NCBI GenBank assembly: GCA_021234155.1 | Contig: JAJEKV010000004.1 | Location: 15,553,059 to 15,617,058 of the forward strand | Source: Isoetes taiwanensis | Lineage: Eukaryota; Streptophyta; Lycopodiopsida; Isoetales; Isoetaceae | Length of the DNA: 64,000 bases | Reading direction: 5' to 3' | Shown here: positions 1 to 11,549 of the stretch, piece after piece | How positions within the stretch are numbered: position 1 is the stretch's first letter | How the letters are laid out: the number at the start of each line of letters is the position of its first letter | The notes under the pieces: generated by a model | Told to the model about the DNA's origin: nothing | What the model saw: the letters and a program-made list of their open reading frames with translations, nothing else | Database searches by the model: none | Made by a program: the position numbers and the translations under genes

Positions 1-2900
1 ATTATAACTTATGGAAGATACATGCCCAAATTAGAGTCATGACGTTTATTTATATTGGTTAAACTTCTTACACCATCTACTTCTTATGACCTTGCCCTTA
101 TTCTTTATGTCTTAATTTTGGCATTAAGCATATTTAAACCCCAACACATATGCTTACCTTTTTGCTAGAGAACATCAAAAGAAAGTTTAGTTCTTACAAA
201 AGTGCTATCACATGTCACCACAATGGACAAATACGGACATTATACCAAAGCCTAACTATAAAGCTTAACCAAATAAAACTTGGATATTCGTTCATGTTTT
301 TCTGTTGTAATCATCCACATTAGACTTTATTTAACAAAAAGCATTTATTATAAATAGATGTACGACTATAAATCTGCAATATTTCAGCTGTAGATAACAG
401 AAAATAGGGGCCATTTACCAGCCAAGCTTTGTCCAAAAATATGCAAACCATTGCCTTAGATTCAGTATTCATTCTTAAATCTATAAAGTTTAAACAATAG
501 AGATATGGACCTCTAACTAGAAGGATGGCTTAGCATGTACATTATCAAAATCTGAGTTTTTTTTATCTCCAATGAAGACTGAGCGATAAATTACCTTGTT
601 CCAAGTATAAAACAGTAGAAATGCAGATTTGAAACATAGAGACAGTCAAGCTTAAATAGTATTAAGCAACCCTTTCATCATTATACTCTTCAGGATCTCT
701 TCGATTGCATTGTTCCAAGCTCCAACGTAACCAAGTAAGACAAAAGGAAAACATTAGGAAGAGAAGCCCGTACCTGCAGCCAACCAATACATAATTAGCC
801 ATAGACTGGGTAAAAATGCAAGGGCCAAAAGGTACCTTAGGCTTCTCGGTTATTAACCGTTTGCCTAATGTAATCCTTTTGTCCCAAGTTAGAAAAGAGC
901 CATGAACAAGAAATATATAACAAAATTAGGGATAAATCATATGCAGACGAAAGAGTAGATGTTTTTTCAAAATACTACTTCAGTATCTTGTATCTTCTTT
1001 GTTTGCACCTTTAATCTTCATCCCTATCAACTACGGTCGGGTTTATGCAATAAGAAAAATATTAGACCATATTCTAGTCGCTAAAGCATTATCTCTTAAA
1101 GCTGCACTTGGCTTGAGAATGTATCCAAGAAAACCCCAAGATATACTTCCTTTGTACAAACCATTTGGTTTTAAACTCTTAACTAAGCTTAATGCTTAAA
1201 CAATACATGATTATCCTCTCGTATCAAAGCTTCGGGTCTATTTGTAGCAATAACATAATGTTAAAAGCTCATTTTCTTTGATCAAATATCCAATACAAAC
1301 TAGAGTTAAATGCATAATCGGCAATTTACCTCCCCTTGTTCTCACTCTTTGGATTTACATAAGATCAACGACAAATAGAGGAACTTCTGCTATTAAATCA
1401 TTGGATCCCTAGTTTACGATTTATGCTCACAACCTATCTTAAAAGCCAGTGTATCCATCTATTAATTTTGCGAGAATATATCCCTATGATCTGGTTCAAC
1501 CCAAGCGACATTCAAGAATCTTTTAACTAGAAGTTCACATTTTTTCTGAAAATCCATTGCCTAAGTTGGCTTTTATTTGTCGGAGACCCAAAATCGGCAA
1601 GCAAATGGCCATCTTGACCTTTTAAGCGTGAGCTATTGCATCAATAAGGTGCTCTTGCAACTCTACTATATGGCCATTTAGCTATCCAAACACAATAAAG
1701 CACTAAAATACGATTATTTTAGGTCGGATCCTATATCATCTTGAGTTTGAGTTTAAGCGCAGTTGAGATGGATCTGCATGGCCATGCTTAAAAGGGCCAC
1801 GAAATTTCTTCTTTGGGTGGATGGCTACCACTCCCAAACTTTCCCGATTGCCATAGCCATCCATCTTGTAATACCAGTCCAACCCTGTTTTTGCATGCAA
1901 AATCTTTGAAATTGCTTCTACTTATACAATAATTCCCTTATCAATCTGGTGTCTGCGGTGTTCTTGAACAAAAGCGTCAAGGGAAACTTTGCGGGAAAAC
2001 CGATCAACGTAAAATTCCTTCATTAATGGTATGGCATGCAAAGATTTTTGGGGACTATCCAACTAGAATATACCCGTGAAAAATATGTATGGGGCTCCAA
2101 GATGAGTTTCCAAACATAAATGCCGATCATAAACATGGTGTGAGAAACCCTAAGCCTTTGGGGTTCGATCTATTAAACTGTATTTTTATGATAATAATTA
2201 TTTCTAAGGTCCGGCATAGAGTTTGAAAGGAACCAAAGTAAATATTTTTTATGCCAAATTAAAACTTTCCATTTTATATACACCCTTGCCGACTTATAGT
2301 TCATCAAACCTTGCTTAAAAAAAAACCCTTAGACATTTTTGGGCGGGATGTCTCCCCACATTTAAGGTGTGCATCCAAACTTCATTTCACACATATACTC
2401 TAATTGCTAACCATCCATGGCCCCTATATAGATAAGAGCTTTTAAGACTATGCTTTGGCCTATATGAAATGTGAACTTAGAATACCATAATGGCATGCAA
2501 ACTTAGAACACCATAATGGCATGTTTTAAAAAAAAAAAAAAAAACTTTAGATAACACTACCAGGGAGAACAAGAATCAAACACTCTTTGCTTGTTGTGCC
2601 ATGCTAGTAGAGCTAGGGATCTTCAGAAAAGTAAAGCTCAGATTTTTACTTGTAGGCCAACTCATGATCAAATAGACCAGATGTTCAATAGATTTTCTGG
2701 GCTTTTTGTCTCCCTACTTTAATTCGAATCATTGAAGACTCTTACACTCCCCTACTAGTTAGCTTCTAAAGGAGATTGCTGACTTTAGAGAATTTGTTTT
2801 TTCCACGCGTTCCAATAGAGATCAGAATCTCATGTTTCAACACCACATCAAGTTTTACTTGAAAAATGGATAAATTTTTTAATAGGGGAAGTACACTACA
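1..2900. other. AT-rich region without a recognisable gene
   Basis: No reading frame here has domain-like composition or exon structure that I can support. The sequence is AT-rich, holds a poly-A run near 2526, and a 25-bp direct tandem duplication at 2474-2523. A 66-codon frame at 999-1199 resembles nothing I know and looks like chance. Confidence 0.6.
2474..2523. repeat. 25-bp tandem duplication
   Basis: Two adjacent 25-bp copies share the core CCATAATGGCATG and differ at one or two bases. One of many short local tandem duplications in this window. Confidence 0.85.
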
Positions 2901-3223
2901 ACTAAAGACTGGAGTCCACCAAAGGGGTTATGCTTTCTCAAATCTGTTCCAGACACTTGCTTGGTAGAATGTGCCCAAAGGAGTCAAAGCAGAAGAAAAG
3001 TACCCTAGTGATAGCCGTAAGAGACATTGGAAATAGAATTTCCTTGGGCTTTAAGTACTTCTTAGAAACAGATCAGATGTGGTGGAGAACTTTCTTTCTG
3101 GAACAAAAAATTGTTATTCAAAGCTCTAAGGCAGTTGCAGGAACCTTTTCAGTAGCCTAACACCTTCCATCAACCCCAGAACCAGGCATGTCCAAGCAAT
3201 ACTACAATAGCACCTGCAGTAGA

Positions 3224-3799
3224 GGAAGACCGAGTCGTGTATCTCAGACCAAGATGCAGGAATGAGCCTCCAGGTAAAATCACAGAAATTGCCAAAGGTA
3301 TGCTGATTGCTCTTCCGACTAAGGAGGATGACAAAGGTCGACTTTTTTGGATAGCAAAAGTACTTGACACAGTCAAGGAGGAAGGATTAGTCAATAAACT
3401 CAAGATTTATTGGCTTGGGACACGTTCAAAAAATGCTTTTGAAGATAGGTATGAGTTAGAAATGAGAACTCAAGGAAATCCAAGAAAGTGGGTTGTAGGG
3501 ATGAGTTAAATCTACATGAAGTGAGTATACCATGCTACGATTTCAAATTGAAATCTGACAATTGTCTACGCCAGAGGATGATCAATCTGTTTAAGAAGGC
3601 TTGTAATTACGAGGAAGAGGATGAAGAAGGGAGTGGTGGCGCCAATGCTTCACCATCTGTTGATAGTGACGAGGAAGATAACTCAAGCACCTCCTCAAAT
3701 GACAGTGAAAGAAGTGAAGGTGATGAGGATGGCATAAATGAATATGATGACATGTTGGATCCCTCTTTCATCACTCCTCATACTTTTGCACATAACTGA
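3224..3799 (+). pseudogene. Degenerate Tudor/Agenet-like C-terminal ORF, probably transposon-derived
   Basis: Two overlapping frames read as one protein broken by a frameshift near 3490-3510. The first part contains GMLIALPTKEDDKGR followed by FWIAKVLD and a later KIYWLG, the spacing of a small beta-barrel (Tudor/Agenet/BAH-like) module. The second continues with NLHEVSIPCYDFKL and ends in an acidic, Ser-rich tail (about residues 40-90 of that frame). A large basic or acidic tail after a barrel is common in plant transposon proteins. The upstream stretch from 2930 also looks like broken coding sequence. Function is inferred only from composition; it could be the C-terminus of the same kind of DDE protein seen at 62.5-63.97 kb. 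A Gly/purine-rich tract follows at about 3920-3942. Confidence 0.4.
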
Positions 3800-3942
3800 G
3801 TCTTAGAAAAAGACTGTAAATTTTGCATGTGGATATGAAGATTTTATCTTCAATTTTTGAAAATACTACAATTTCAGATACAGACTTCACTTCAATTTTT
3901 TGGATTGCCCCTGTTAAGGGGGCAATTCGTTAGGGGGAGGGT

Positions 3943-5541
3943 TGGTTTTGGCATATTCTGGCATATCAGGGGCATATCGATGTCGGGCGGTCATTGCGAT
4001 TGTTTTTCGGCGGTGAAAAACTTTTGGTTTTTATGAATATATGCTAAGGTTTTCCGTGTTTTGGGCCGCCAAATTATTTTAAAGCGATCGGGGCTTCGTT
4101 TTTGTGAAAAACTATTGGTTTTAACCTTTGGGCTAGAGATTTTTTTTTAGAATTTATCTTTGGGTTTTCACTACCTATATAAAGGCGGATACATTTGTTC
4201 CCATTAAAAATTTGCTCCTAATATTTTACGGGTGAGGGAAGGCCCATAGTTGGCCACGTCTATTTATTTAGTCCTTTCTAAAATAAGAGGACAAAAAATT
4301 ATTAACTGCCTTGCGTTTTGTTCTTATCTAGTTTGAGCGAATCCGCTCCATTGGAATGCTCGATCTCCACTTCCTAGCGGCGTCTGAGAGGAAGGGGCGG
4401 CCTGCCCTCACGACCGATTGTGGTGGATCCCCCTCCCCTCCCGGGAACTCGGCCTCCGGCAAAAAGGTTTGGACATGGCTTTCGGTTGCAAAGCGAGAAA
4501 TCAAAGCTGGAGTTAAACTTATATGGTTGGCAGTCCCACCTACATATTTCTTCTCGAGCGAAAATGGAGTCTCGGCATTCCGGATCTTTATTCTTGAGGA
4601 AAATTTTTTTTTATGTGATCGCGGTTCCCCAGTGAGGGGCATTGCAACAAATGAAAATTGGTGTTAATCCTTGCGAGGGAAGGCGACCTTGGCGTGGATC
4701 GTTCAAGGCCTATAGGGTCATAACACAAGCAACAAGGCTAGAATGCAGCGGCTTTAGATCTGCAGAGTCTTATTGATTTCTGCGACGATCTGCGGGGCTT
4801 TTCGGTAGTTTACAGTTCGAGGGGATGGTATTTGCGGGGACCTCCATCACCATAGCCTGGCCTTGCCGGGAAAGAGCTCTGCGCGACAATCTACGCCATA
4901 GCCTAGCCTTGCGGAATGGCAAAAAATTTACAAGATTCGCGGGGGCTTCAAGGGATCTACTTTGAACTCATGGGGCCTTAAAGTTTTCTGGGGCTTAAAA
5001 CCTTGAAGGGATTTGGGCATTGCAATGGATGCAACATATTTGTAGGGGGTGAGGTAGGCCGTCTTGCCAGCTTCCGCGGCTGAAGTTTCCTTCAAAAAGG
5101 AACATGGTCGGAACCCCTTTTACTCGCCATGCCCTAACTCTGAGAGGGTACTTCTGTCTATGGCGGGGAAGGTGGGAATTTTGATGAAGGGAGATTCGGG
5201 GCCTGCCGGAGTTTTGGCCAGAAAGCTTGTGGCTAGGGATTTCTTGCAAAAAGCGGAGACAAGATGCAAGGGAAAAAGCGTGAAAGCGGTGAAGTGGCTT
5301 GACTTCGAGTTTGGGTTCGTTGGTCTAGAGGCGAGGATTTGGGTGTTGATTGAGAAAAGGCGACATCGCGTGTGAATAAAGGGGCGAACTTATTAGATAG
5401 GAGGCGGCAAATGCCAATATTGAAAGATTGATCTGGAAAGCGAGCTCTTTTGGAGAAACTTATATTGATTCGTTCTCTTTGTTAGTATTGATCTTTTATT
5501 GATGCATTGCTATGCCCGGTCTTGACAAATTTTCTTCGACA
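3943..5541 (+). mobile_element. Possible LTR-like segment
   Basis: The segment is preceded by a purine-rich tract (TTAGGGGGAGGG, ending near 3942) of polypurine-tract type and begins TGG. A strong TATA box lies about 230 bp inside. It ends CGACA at 5541, followed directly by TTGGCGACATTTACTGC, which loosely resembles primer-binding sites of some plant Ty3 elements. I found no second copy in the window, so no LTR pair confirms it. The GC-rich 4.3-5.4 kb part has only short frames with no recognisable product. Confidence 0.28.
4176..4184 (+). promoter_or_regulatory. TATA box
   Basis: TATATAAAG in an AT-to-GC transition, followed by GC-rich transcribed-looking sequence. It would fit the promoter of the possible LTR at 3943-5541. 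Confidence 0.4.
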
Positions 5542-5707
5542 TTGGCGACATTTACTGCAAGGCTCTCATGCGGATGGCCATGCACTGAATGTATTTGAGC
5601 GAATAATTAGTCTCCAATGCATTTTGCTTTTTTAAATTGGGCGAGGAAGGGGCGTATCAAGTAGGTTTTCAATGTGGTGAGTTATCACAAAGATTTATCC
5701 ACACAAG

Positions 5708-6110
5708 TTGTGTAAATTTCATAAATTTCTTTTAAACTACGGTGTTCAAAGCCTTTACGAGCTTATATCTATCATAAGCAAGGTGTTCAAAAGCATTTCT
5801 AAGCTTATATCTATTATTAAACAGCGTTTGGAAGATATTGATTCATATCGGATCCCTCAATTGATGGTAAGTATCAGTTCACTTCACATTTGTCATTATT
5901 GGTAAATGCAAATCCTAGGTCATTATTAATGGGTCCTTTCTTTTTGAAATGCGAGGATGATGAAGGTGACCGGGTTACGCTTACAAGTGATAGTGATCTA
6001 ATAGATCTTTGTAAATTTTGCTAGAATTTCGGGATAAAGGTAAAAGAACATGCCATGTTGTCTTTGTTAAAGTTTGATAGTGTCTTGGTTCCGACATTCA
6101 AGAATTTGTG
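5708..6110 (+). pseudogene. PB1-domain gene fragment
   Basis: The frame beginning near 5929 reads FFLKCEDDEGDRVTLTSDSD followed by LIDL, which matches the OPCA acidic motif of PB1 domains (hydrophobic strand, E/D-D-E-G-D, SDxDL). After a stop at about 6021 the frame resumes with IKVKEH, as expected for the last PB1 strand. Upstream, 5790-5866 reads KQRLEDIDSYRIPQLM, which fits the helix that precedes the acidic loop. A GTAAGT at 5867 and a CCTAG ending at 5918 would join the two parts, but the 52-bp intron would be very short. PB1 domains mediate head-to-tail protein interaction in kinases, NBR1, RWP-RK and ARF-type proteins. No partner domain is visible, so the family cannot be named. Stops make it a broken copy. 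Confidence 0.45.
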
Positions 6111-7029
6111 TTAAAAGCCGACTAGTTTCGATCTTGCCGGGGTTTGGCAGCTTTTGCTAGGCAGGTCAAGATCGTCTTGGGAAGGGAGTTGGTACTAAAT
6201 TTAAAATGAAGAATAAGGAGGGTTGGGGATCATCATATGGAGTTTACATTCTTTGCGGCAATGGTTGTAAGCGAGGCGATGAATTACCTTTAGTTTGCGA
6301 CCTTTTATTTGTTCATACTATGCCCCTAACCCCGAACTCAAATTATTGATGTGAAAGCCTAAAGGCGCTTCTCGTCTTCTTGATAATATATTTGATACGC
6401 AACATCATATTACCTTGATAATTTGTTCTCAAGAACCCACTAGATCATAGCGGAAGAAGGCCGCTACTTTGATCCATATTGTAATGACAAAAATTGTATT
6501 TGGATGGAAAAATATGTGCACAAAAAAGCATAAAAAATTGCATTAAATTCCGTTGGTGGCAATTTGAGCTATAGAGCTGTCACGAATTCCACCAATGGCA
6601 ATTTGAACAAAAAAATTTGTCCATTTCTGATGTATGCAACTATCGACAAAAAAGCTTTGAGTTGTTCTGTAAAAGTCGGATGGGATTCGCCGATACTTTA
6701 ATATGATATTTGTTTTCTTGATGTTTCTTAATGCTTTGGATGAGAACATCATTTCCGGCACAATCTTTGCTAAGGTGAGCATTGACATTTGTCACTCTTT
6801 ATTGTGATGTTAATAATTTATGTTTTAGGTATCTATTATACTAAGTTTGTTAATTTACAGCAGTGTGGCTAAAGTGTTGCCGACACTCAATGAAAAACTT
6901 CGGTGGCATGGCATTGGTCTGGACCCCTCATGTCGTGTGGTAGGGTGGTGATCTCTTTGTTAGAAGCGAGAATAGCCCATCTTCTTCTTTTAGAATCTTT
7001 GGCGTGGAATGTTAAAAGCTATGTTAGAG

Positions 7030-7125
7030 ATAATGTTAAGCATGAGACCCTTACGCGGGGTAAGGACACTGGCGAGCCGGCAACATTGCGGGTTCAAGTC
7101 CCACGTACTTGAGTTGTCATGTTAA
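7030..7125 (+). mobile_element. tRNA-like SINE head (weak)
   Basis: GGTTCAAGTCCCAC near 7090-7103 is a good RNA polymerase III B box. The preceding GGTAAGGACACTGG could be a remnant A-box side, as in plant tRNA-derived SINEs. No cloverleaf can be folded, so it is not a tRNA gene. Confidence 0.3.
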
Positions 7126-7990
7126 CCAAATATAGAAAGGTGACCCATTCAGGTGGAGGACAAGCGCGAGGAAGAGAGAAACGTAAGTTTCTTGTATTTT
7201 TAAAATAAACTATTTTTATTGGAATGTATTTATAGAAAAGGATTTGTACCTCGTACAAACCTTGGCCAATATTTTGCAACAAAAGGGAGAAATCGACGAC
7301 AAGACAGCGAAATAGCGAGGCGAATGCCATATCACGGAGAAAAAGGCTTGGGAGGTGATCGAAATAGCAAAGGGCGACCACCTTTTCTCCAACAAAAAAT
7401 GCTGTTGGGCTTAATCGGGGAGTTAGCGGCCGATTCAGGGAGTCTACAAATCTTGTGATGCAAGAATCGATAGAGGACATCATTGGATTTGAATCCGGTT
7501 GTGGGATCTCAAGCTTTGTTTGGCGGCTCTGCGAATCCGTGACCAACAAACCTTGACCTCGGCTTGATGAGCCAGGGTCCACGATATTTGTTGCCCAAAA
7601 CGGACACTGTAACTCCTTGATCGGCTACGGATGCGAGGGATATCGGCTTTTAGGTTAAGCCTAAGATTGTATTGAGTTCTATTCCTTGGTGATTGAATTG
7701 AGCCCATACTATTGTAAGATTGGTTTGATCATAAGCAAGAAGGGATAATAAAGCTATGATCAATTCCTTTCATTCATTTCCTTGGAAATTGCCTTAGTTC
7801 TTGTCTTGGATCCGGTTGGGTGTTGGATGCCCAAATCCATTGGTTGTGGAAACCAAATTTGTTTGTTCTTATCTAAAGATTGTTCCTTCTTGACTTGTCT
7901 ATACAATTGTTGTTGCAAGTAGCTCACGCCTTTAAGTTTTTCCCTTAAAGTGTCGTCATCGGAGACACAAGATCTTTGCGGGGGAAGGCG

Positions 7991-8015
7991 TGCCGCTTAC
8001 AAATCGTAAGCGGCA
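7991..8015. other. Perfect 10-bp hairpin
   Basis: TGCCGCTTAC and GTAAGCGGCA form a perfect stem around a 5-nt loop. No T-run follows and no gene ends here, so its role is unknown. Confidence 0.6.
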
Positions 8016-8029
8016 ACCAAGAAGAGGAC

Positions 8030-8830
8030 ATGGCAAACTTGACATTTCGGAAAGAACAAGAACCAATACATGATGAGTTGCAAAAGCAGATTCTTCAAAG
8101 GTAACAAAATCTATTTCTTATTTTGTCATTGCCAACAATACAAACTAATCTAGATTTCATAGGGGACAAACCCGGTAGTTTTGTTCAAAAGCATTTGCGA
8201 GGTCACGCATTGGGGCATTTGGCGGTCTCTCTCCACATCAAATGCAACACTAGCATTCTTGAGAAGAAGACCGAAGAAAGAAACACACGACAATTGTAAA
8301 TTACGACACATTAACAATTCGGACGCATGAAAGACATTGTGTATCAAGTCATGTCGAAAAGCGACAAGGGCGTAGCGGTAAAGCAAACAATTGTACCAAT
8401 CACAAATATATGCAAGTAATTTCGGTATGTCTTGACATATGGCCTGCGGATCAAAGGCAAATTTGAAGCACAAACTAACAATTTCGATAGCATACGATAC
8501 GTTTGTACACATTACCGCGGTGAAATTATGAAGAAGAACTGCTTGCGCCGCGATGTGAAAGCGCAAATCCAAAGCGATTACCAACACTTCTTTGGTTCCA
8601 TCTGACGATCTGAGCAAAGCATACAAAGCACTCTTAGAAATGAACTCCTTGACAAAGCATATGGAATGGACGATGGAGAATTGTATAATGAAATGATGGC
8701 GTCGCCACTAAAATTCCGTGAGCAGTATCTCAACAAAATCCAGCGGGGATATTCAAAATCAATTGTGCAAAGCGTAATCATCCAGTCGAAAACAACTAGA
8801 CAATCAACACTACGTCTATGGCTTTAAATA
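8030..8830. other. Degenerate coding-like stretch, unidentified
   Basis: Both strands carry long frames. The minus strand has a 158-codon Cys-rich frame at 8150-8626. The plus strand, broken by two or three stops, has a charged sequence from about 8330 including KAYGMDDGELYNEMMASPL and QYLNKIQRGYSKSI. The plus-strand composition looks more protein-like, so I suspect an old plus-strand transposon ORF. I do not recognise the family. Confidence 0.2.
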
Positions 8831-9199
8831 TTTTTTAATAATTGTAGAAATCTTTGCTTTTAAAGCAAAACTAAAACACTTTTATATAAATGATTTACTT
8901 TTTTCGATGATTTTAAAATTCAAATCCCATATGTTACTCATGTTATTCAACACTAAGTCGAACCCTACACCTCAAAGGACTTAACCATTCAACACAAACA
9001 CATGCTAATAAATAATGTTCAAAATCTACATCTAAACATAAAAAAAAAAAGTTCGCATCACCCTTAACAAAAAAAAAAAACACATGGATTGTCAACACGG
9101 GATCGAGGAATAGAAAAACAACATCTTGCGTGATATTGGCCACTTACCTCTTTGCCTTGCAAAAACAAAGACATATGCAACGAAATGATTCATCCATGT

Positions 9200-9275
9200 T
9201 CCTATACTACTTTCAAAATAATTAAATAATTTAAATTTCCTATACTACTTTCAAAATAATTAAATAATTTAAATA
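9200..9275. repeat. 38-bp tandem duplication
   Basis: Two identical adjacent copies of a 38-bp AT-rich unit starting TCCTATACTACTTTC. Confidence 0.9.
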
Positions 9276-9280
9276 ATAGA

Positions 9281-9499
9281 TAGATAGATAGTATTTTAAC
9301 GTCACACCACTAGGCAGCATCCAACTGGACATGTGACCACACTACATTGCTTTGTTGGGCCTGCCCCAACCACTTTACATTGCGTCGTGGGTTTTGACAC
9401 CCAACAGTTCAAAGTCTGCGATTGCAAGGCGGTCTCAAACTCGAGACCTATAGTTGCTACACCTAGTGTATTACCACTAGACTAAACGACCAGACGCAT
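9281..9499 (-). mobile_element. tRNA-derived SINE with (TATC)n tail
   Basis: Read on the minus strand, the head at about 9499-9425 contains TTTAGTCTAGTGGTAATAC, a pol III A box, then GGTCTCGAGTTTGAGACC, an altered B box at tRNA-like spacing. A body of about 130 bp follows and ends GTGACGTTAAAATAC joined to three TATC units (9281-9292). Head, body and short-tandem-repeat tail are the standard layout of plant SINEs. The GACGTTAAAATA end matches the 3' end of the LINE fragment at 18.7 kb, which suggests that LINE family could have mobilised it. Target-site duplications are not clear. Confidence 0.55.
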
Positions 9500-10023
9500 G
9501 AAGATACATTTATAAAGCTTTATTCATAATAGCATTTTGGGGGCAATCCACAGTGCTTTGCACCTTGTTATTCAATGTTATATTATCTTAAATTAGAGGT
9601 TTTCTCTAAAAACATACTTTAGAAAAATTCTAGTTGCAAGGAAAAGTGTACTTTGACATAGCCAATTCTCTCTTTGCACAAAAAAATTAGTGATTTGGGG
9701 GGATCAGCATACAATTTCATGTCCCTTTTTTACCTCATTTTAGCCCCTTTTTGTAAAAAAAAGGAATCTTTAAGGAATATTCCTTTTGCTTCCATTTCGA
9801 TGTTTTGCTCCCATTTAATACTCAATAGTGTTTATCTAGTGTGCTGTTAAATAACCCTTGTAGCCAGGACCATACTAGTTGAACTTGTAGACAAGAAAAG
9901 AGGTAATGCCCAAGTATTTTGACATCTAAAAGGCAAAGCGTGCATTGAAATATGAAGATCATAGCAATGCCGCAAGGCTTTTACCCCAAACACCTATGTA
10001 AAACTTGCCACCAAGGTACAGAA

Positions 10024-10257
10024 ACTTTAGGATGGAGCAATTTTTCCAAAAGCTAATGCCATGTACGGGCCCGCATAAGTTCTGGAATCTGCAATTGCCA
10101 TCAATTTGACAGTTGCAGAGGCCGTGGATCTAAGAGAAGACAATATATGGAGCTGACAAAGTTCTTGCCTATCCTCGTAACAATTCCATAGCACCCTTTC
10201 CATGGCATCAAATTCCACTATAAGAGGCAAATTCTCTGCTATCTTCTTCCCTACAGT
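10024..10257 (-). CDS. Hypothetical terminal exon
   Basis: On the minus strand an acceptor-like TAACTGTAG is followed by an open frame that begins KKIAENLPLIVEFDAMERVL, includes ALAFGKIAPS and ends at a stop near 10027. The composition is protein-like (mixed hydrophobic, few low-complexity runs), and the frame could be a last exon of a longer gene with upstream exons in 10.26-10.8 kb, though I see no convincing partner. It lies about 630 bp downstream of the Ole e 1-like gene on the same strand but does not continue it. I do not recognise the protein; a gene fragment is equally possible. Confidence 0.27.
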
Positions 10258-10889
10258 TACATCTTAACGTGAGAGTAAGAATTTTGTTTGAAACACAGGC
10301 CATAACAAGAGGCGGCCACCTTCATAGCATGCTCCAATAAGGACAACACCTGCTACTACCACGTTGAATTCAACCCTCATATGTACCATATTATTTGCAT
10401 GGTAAAAAAGCAATTCAAACATGCACTAAAAATATAGCTTGAATCAACTTGAACTACATAACTTCCAGAAACATGATTCTCTACTACTCTTTCTACCCAC
10501 CCAAAGGATAAATTTTAGAAGGATAAGGTGTTCTTCAATCATTTGTCTAAAAACTCTCATTTATAATGAACTCGATCTCTTTTGAAGCTTTGAGCTCCTT
10601 AATCTTACGTTAATTGAGTCATACTTATATGTGTTTACTAGTGGTTTCCACTAGGTTGGAGTCCCTGGGCAAAATCTAAGCTACAAGATTTAACCAACTT
10701 GAAGAATCTTGTTATTGATTAAAGGAATTCATTACAAGTATATCCCTCCAAGAGGGGAATGATAGACATCCCAATCACATATAATACAAACATAATGACG
10801 CTTATGTGTCTTATGCCAAACTAGTTCGACAACGGGTAGCCTATAGGCCACCATCAGATGCCATCATATGAAAGAATAGTAAGAAGGGT

Positions 10890-11469
10890 CTAATATCTAG
10901 GCTTGGGGCAATTGCGGCGTGCTGCAAAAGGACCAGCGATATAGAATGCTTGATTGTAGTCAGCCTTGAGGGGGGTAAGAAGGGCACCATCTTTACCATG
11001 GCCAATATTAGTAACATGTCTACAACTATAATCCATGGATGCACCTAGGAAAGCTTTGCAACCAGCCACACCATACTTTTTAGAATCAAAACCATGCAAC
11101 TTGACTTGGTAGAAACCAGTGTGGTCAGAGTAGTCATAACCAATAGCCTGAATGTTACCATCATCATCCTTGCACACAACACGGACACGTCCACCTGCCA
11201 TATGTACAACGGTTACGTTATTATGAAAAAAAAAAGGAATGCTTCCAAAAGCAAAATGTATGTATCAAACCTGATAGACTCCTCGACCATATATTTTTGC
11301 AATCCTGACAATAGACATAGCCTTGTACTATGGTGGTAAGTTGGTCGTCATCATCATCATCATTGTCTGCAGGTGGATCTGCGAGGGGCTTCTCAGATTT
11401 TCCAATTCGTGCAAGAAGAAGCATGGCCAATGCCAAAAGCATTGCTGCGTTCATGTTTAGTGCCATCAT
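10890..11469 (-). CDS. Pollen Ole e 1 / extensin-like secreted protein, two exons
   Basis: Exon 1 is 11469-11271 and exon 2 is 11194-10890, joined across a 76-bp GT-AG intron (11270-11195, phase 1), giving 167 residues. The start used is the first of two ATGs at 11469. Residues 1-22 form a hydrophobic signal peptide, followed by a short linker with a run of six Asp (about 37-42). The domain opens with VQGYVYCQDC and, across the splice, LSGGRVRVVCKD, the hallmark of the Ole e 1 fold. It continues with DHTGFYQVKL and further Cys residues in VAGCKAF, YSCRHV and the C-terminal NCPKPRY. Six cysteines would form disulfides in the secretory pathway or cell wall. Family members are extracellular plant proteins of mostly unknown biochemical role. 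The frame is intact, unlike nearly everything else here, so this is probably the one functional gene. Confidence 0.87.
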
Positions 11470-11541
11470 CAAAGAGTCGATACTATAGTAGCATATATGG
11501 AATGCAGTAGATTGATTTAATCAATGCAATCGATGGCCTTG

Positions 11542-11549
11542 TTTATAAT
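11542..11549 (-). promoter_or_regulatory. TATA-like element of the Ole e 1-like gene
   Basis: ATTATAAAC on the minus strand lies about 75 bp upstream of the start codon, a suitable distance for a plant core promoter with a short leader. Confidence 0.45.

Noticed and set aside
7030-7125. tRNA gene
   Set aside because: Only a B box is convincing; acceptor and anticodon stems do not pair.
8150-8626. 158-codon minus-strand frame as a gene
   Set aside because: The Cys/Leu-rich composition looks like the reverse of a degraded plus-strand coding stretch; no domain or splice support.
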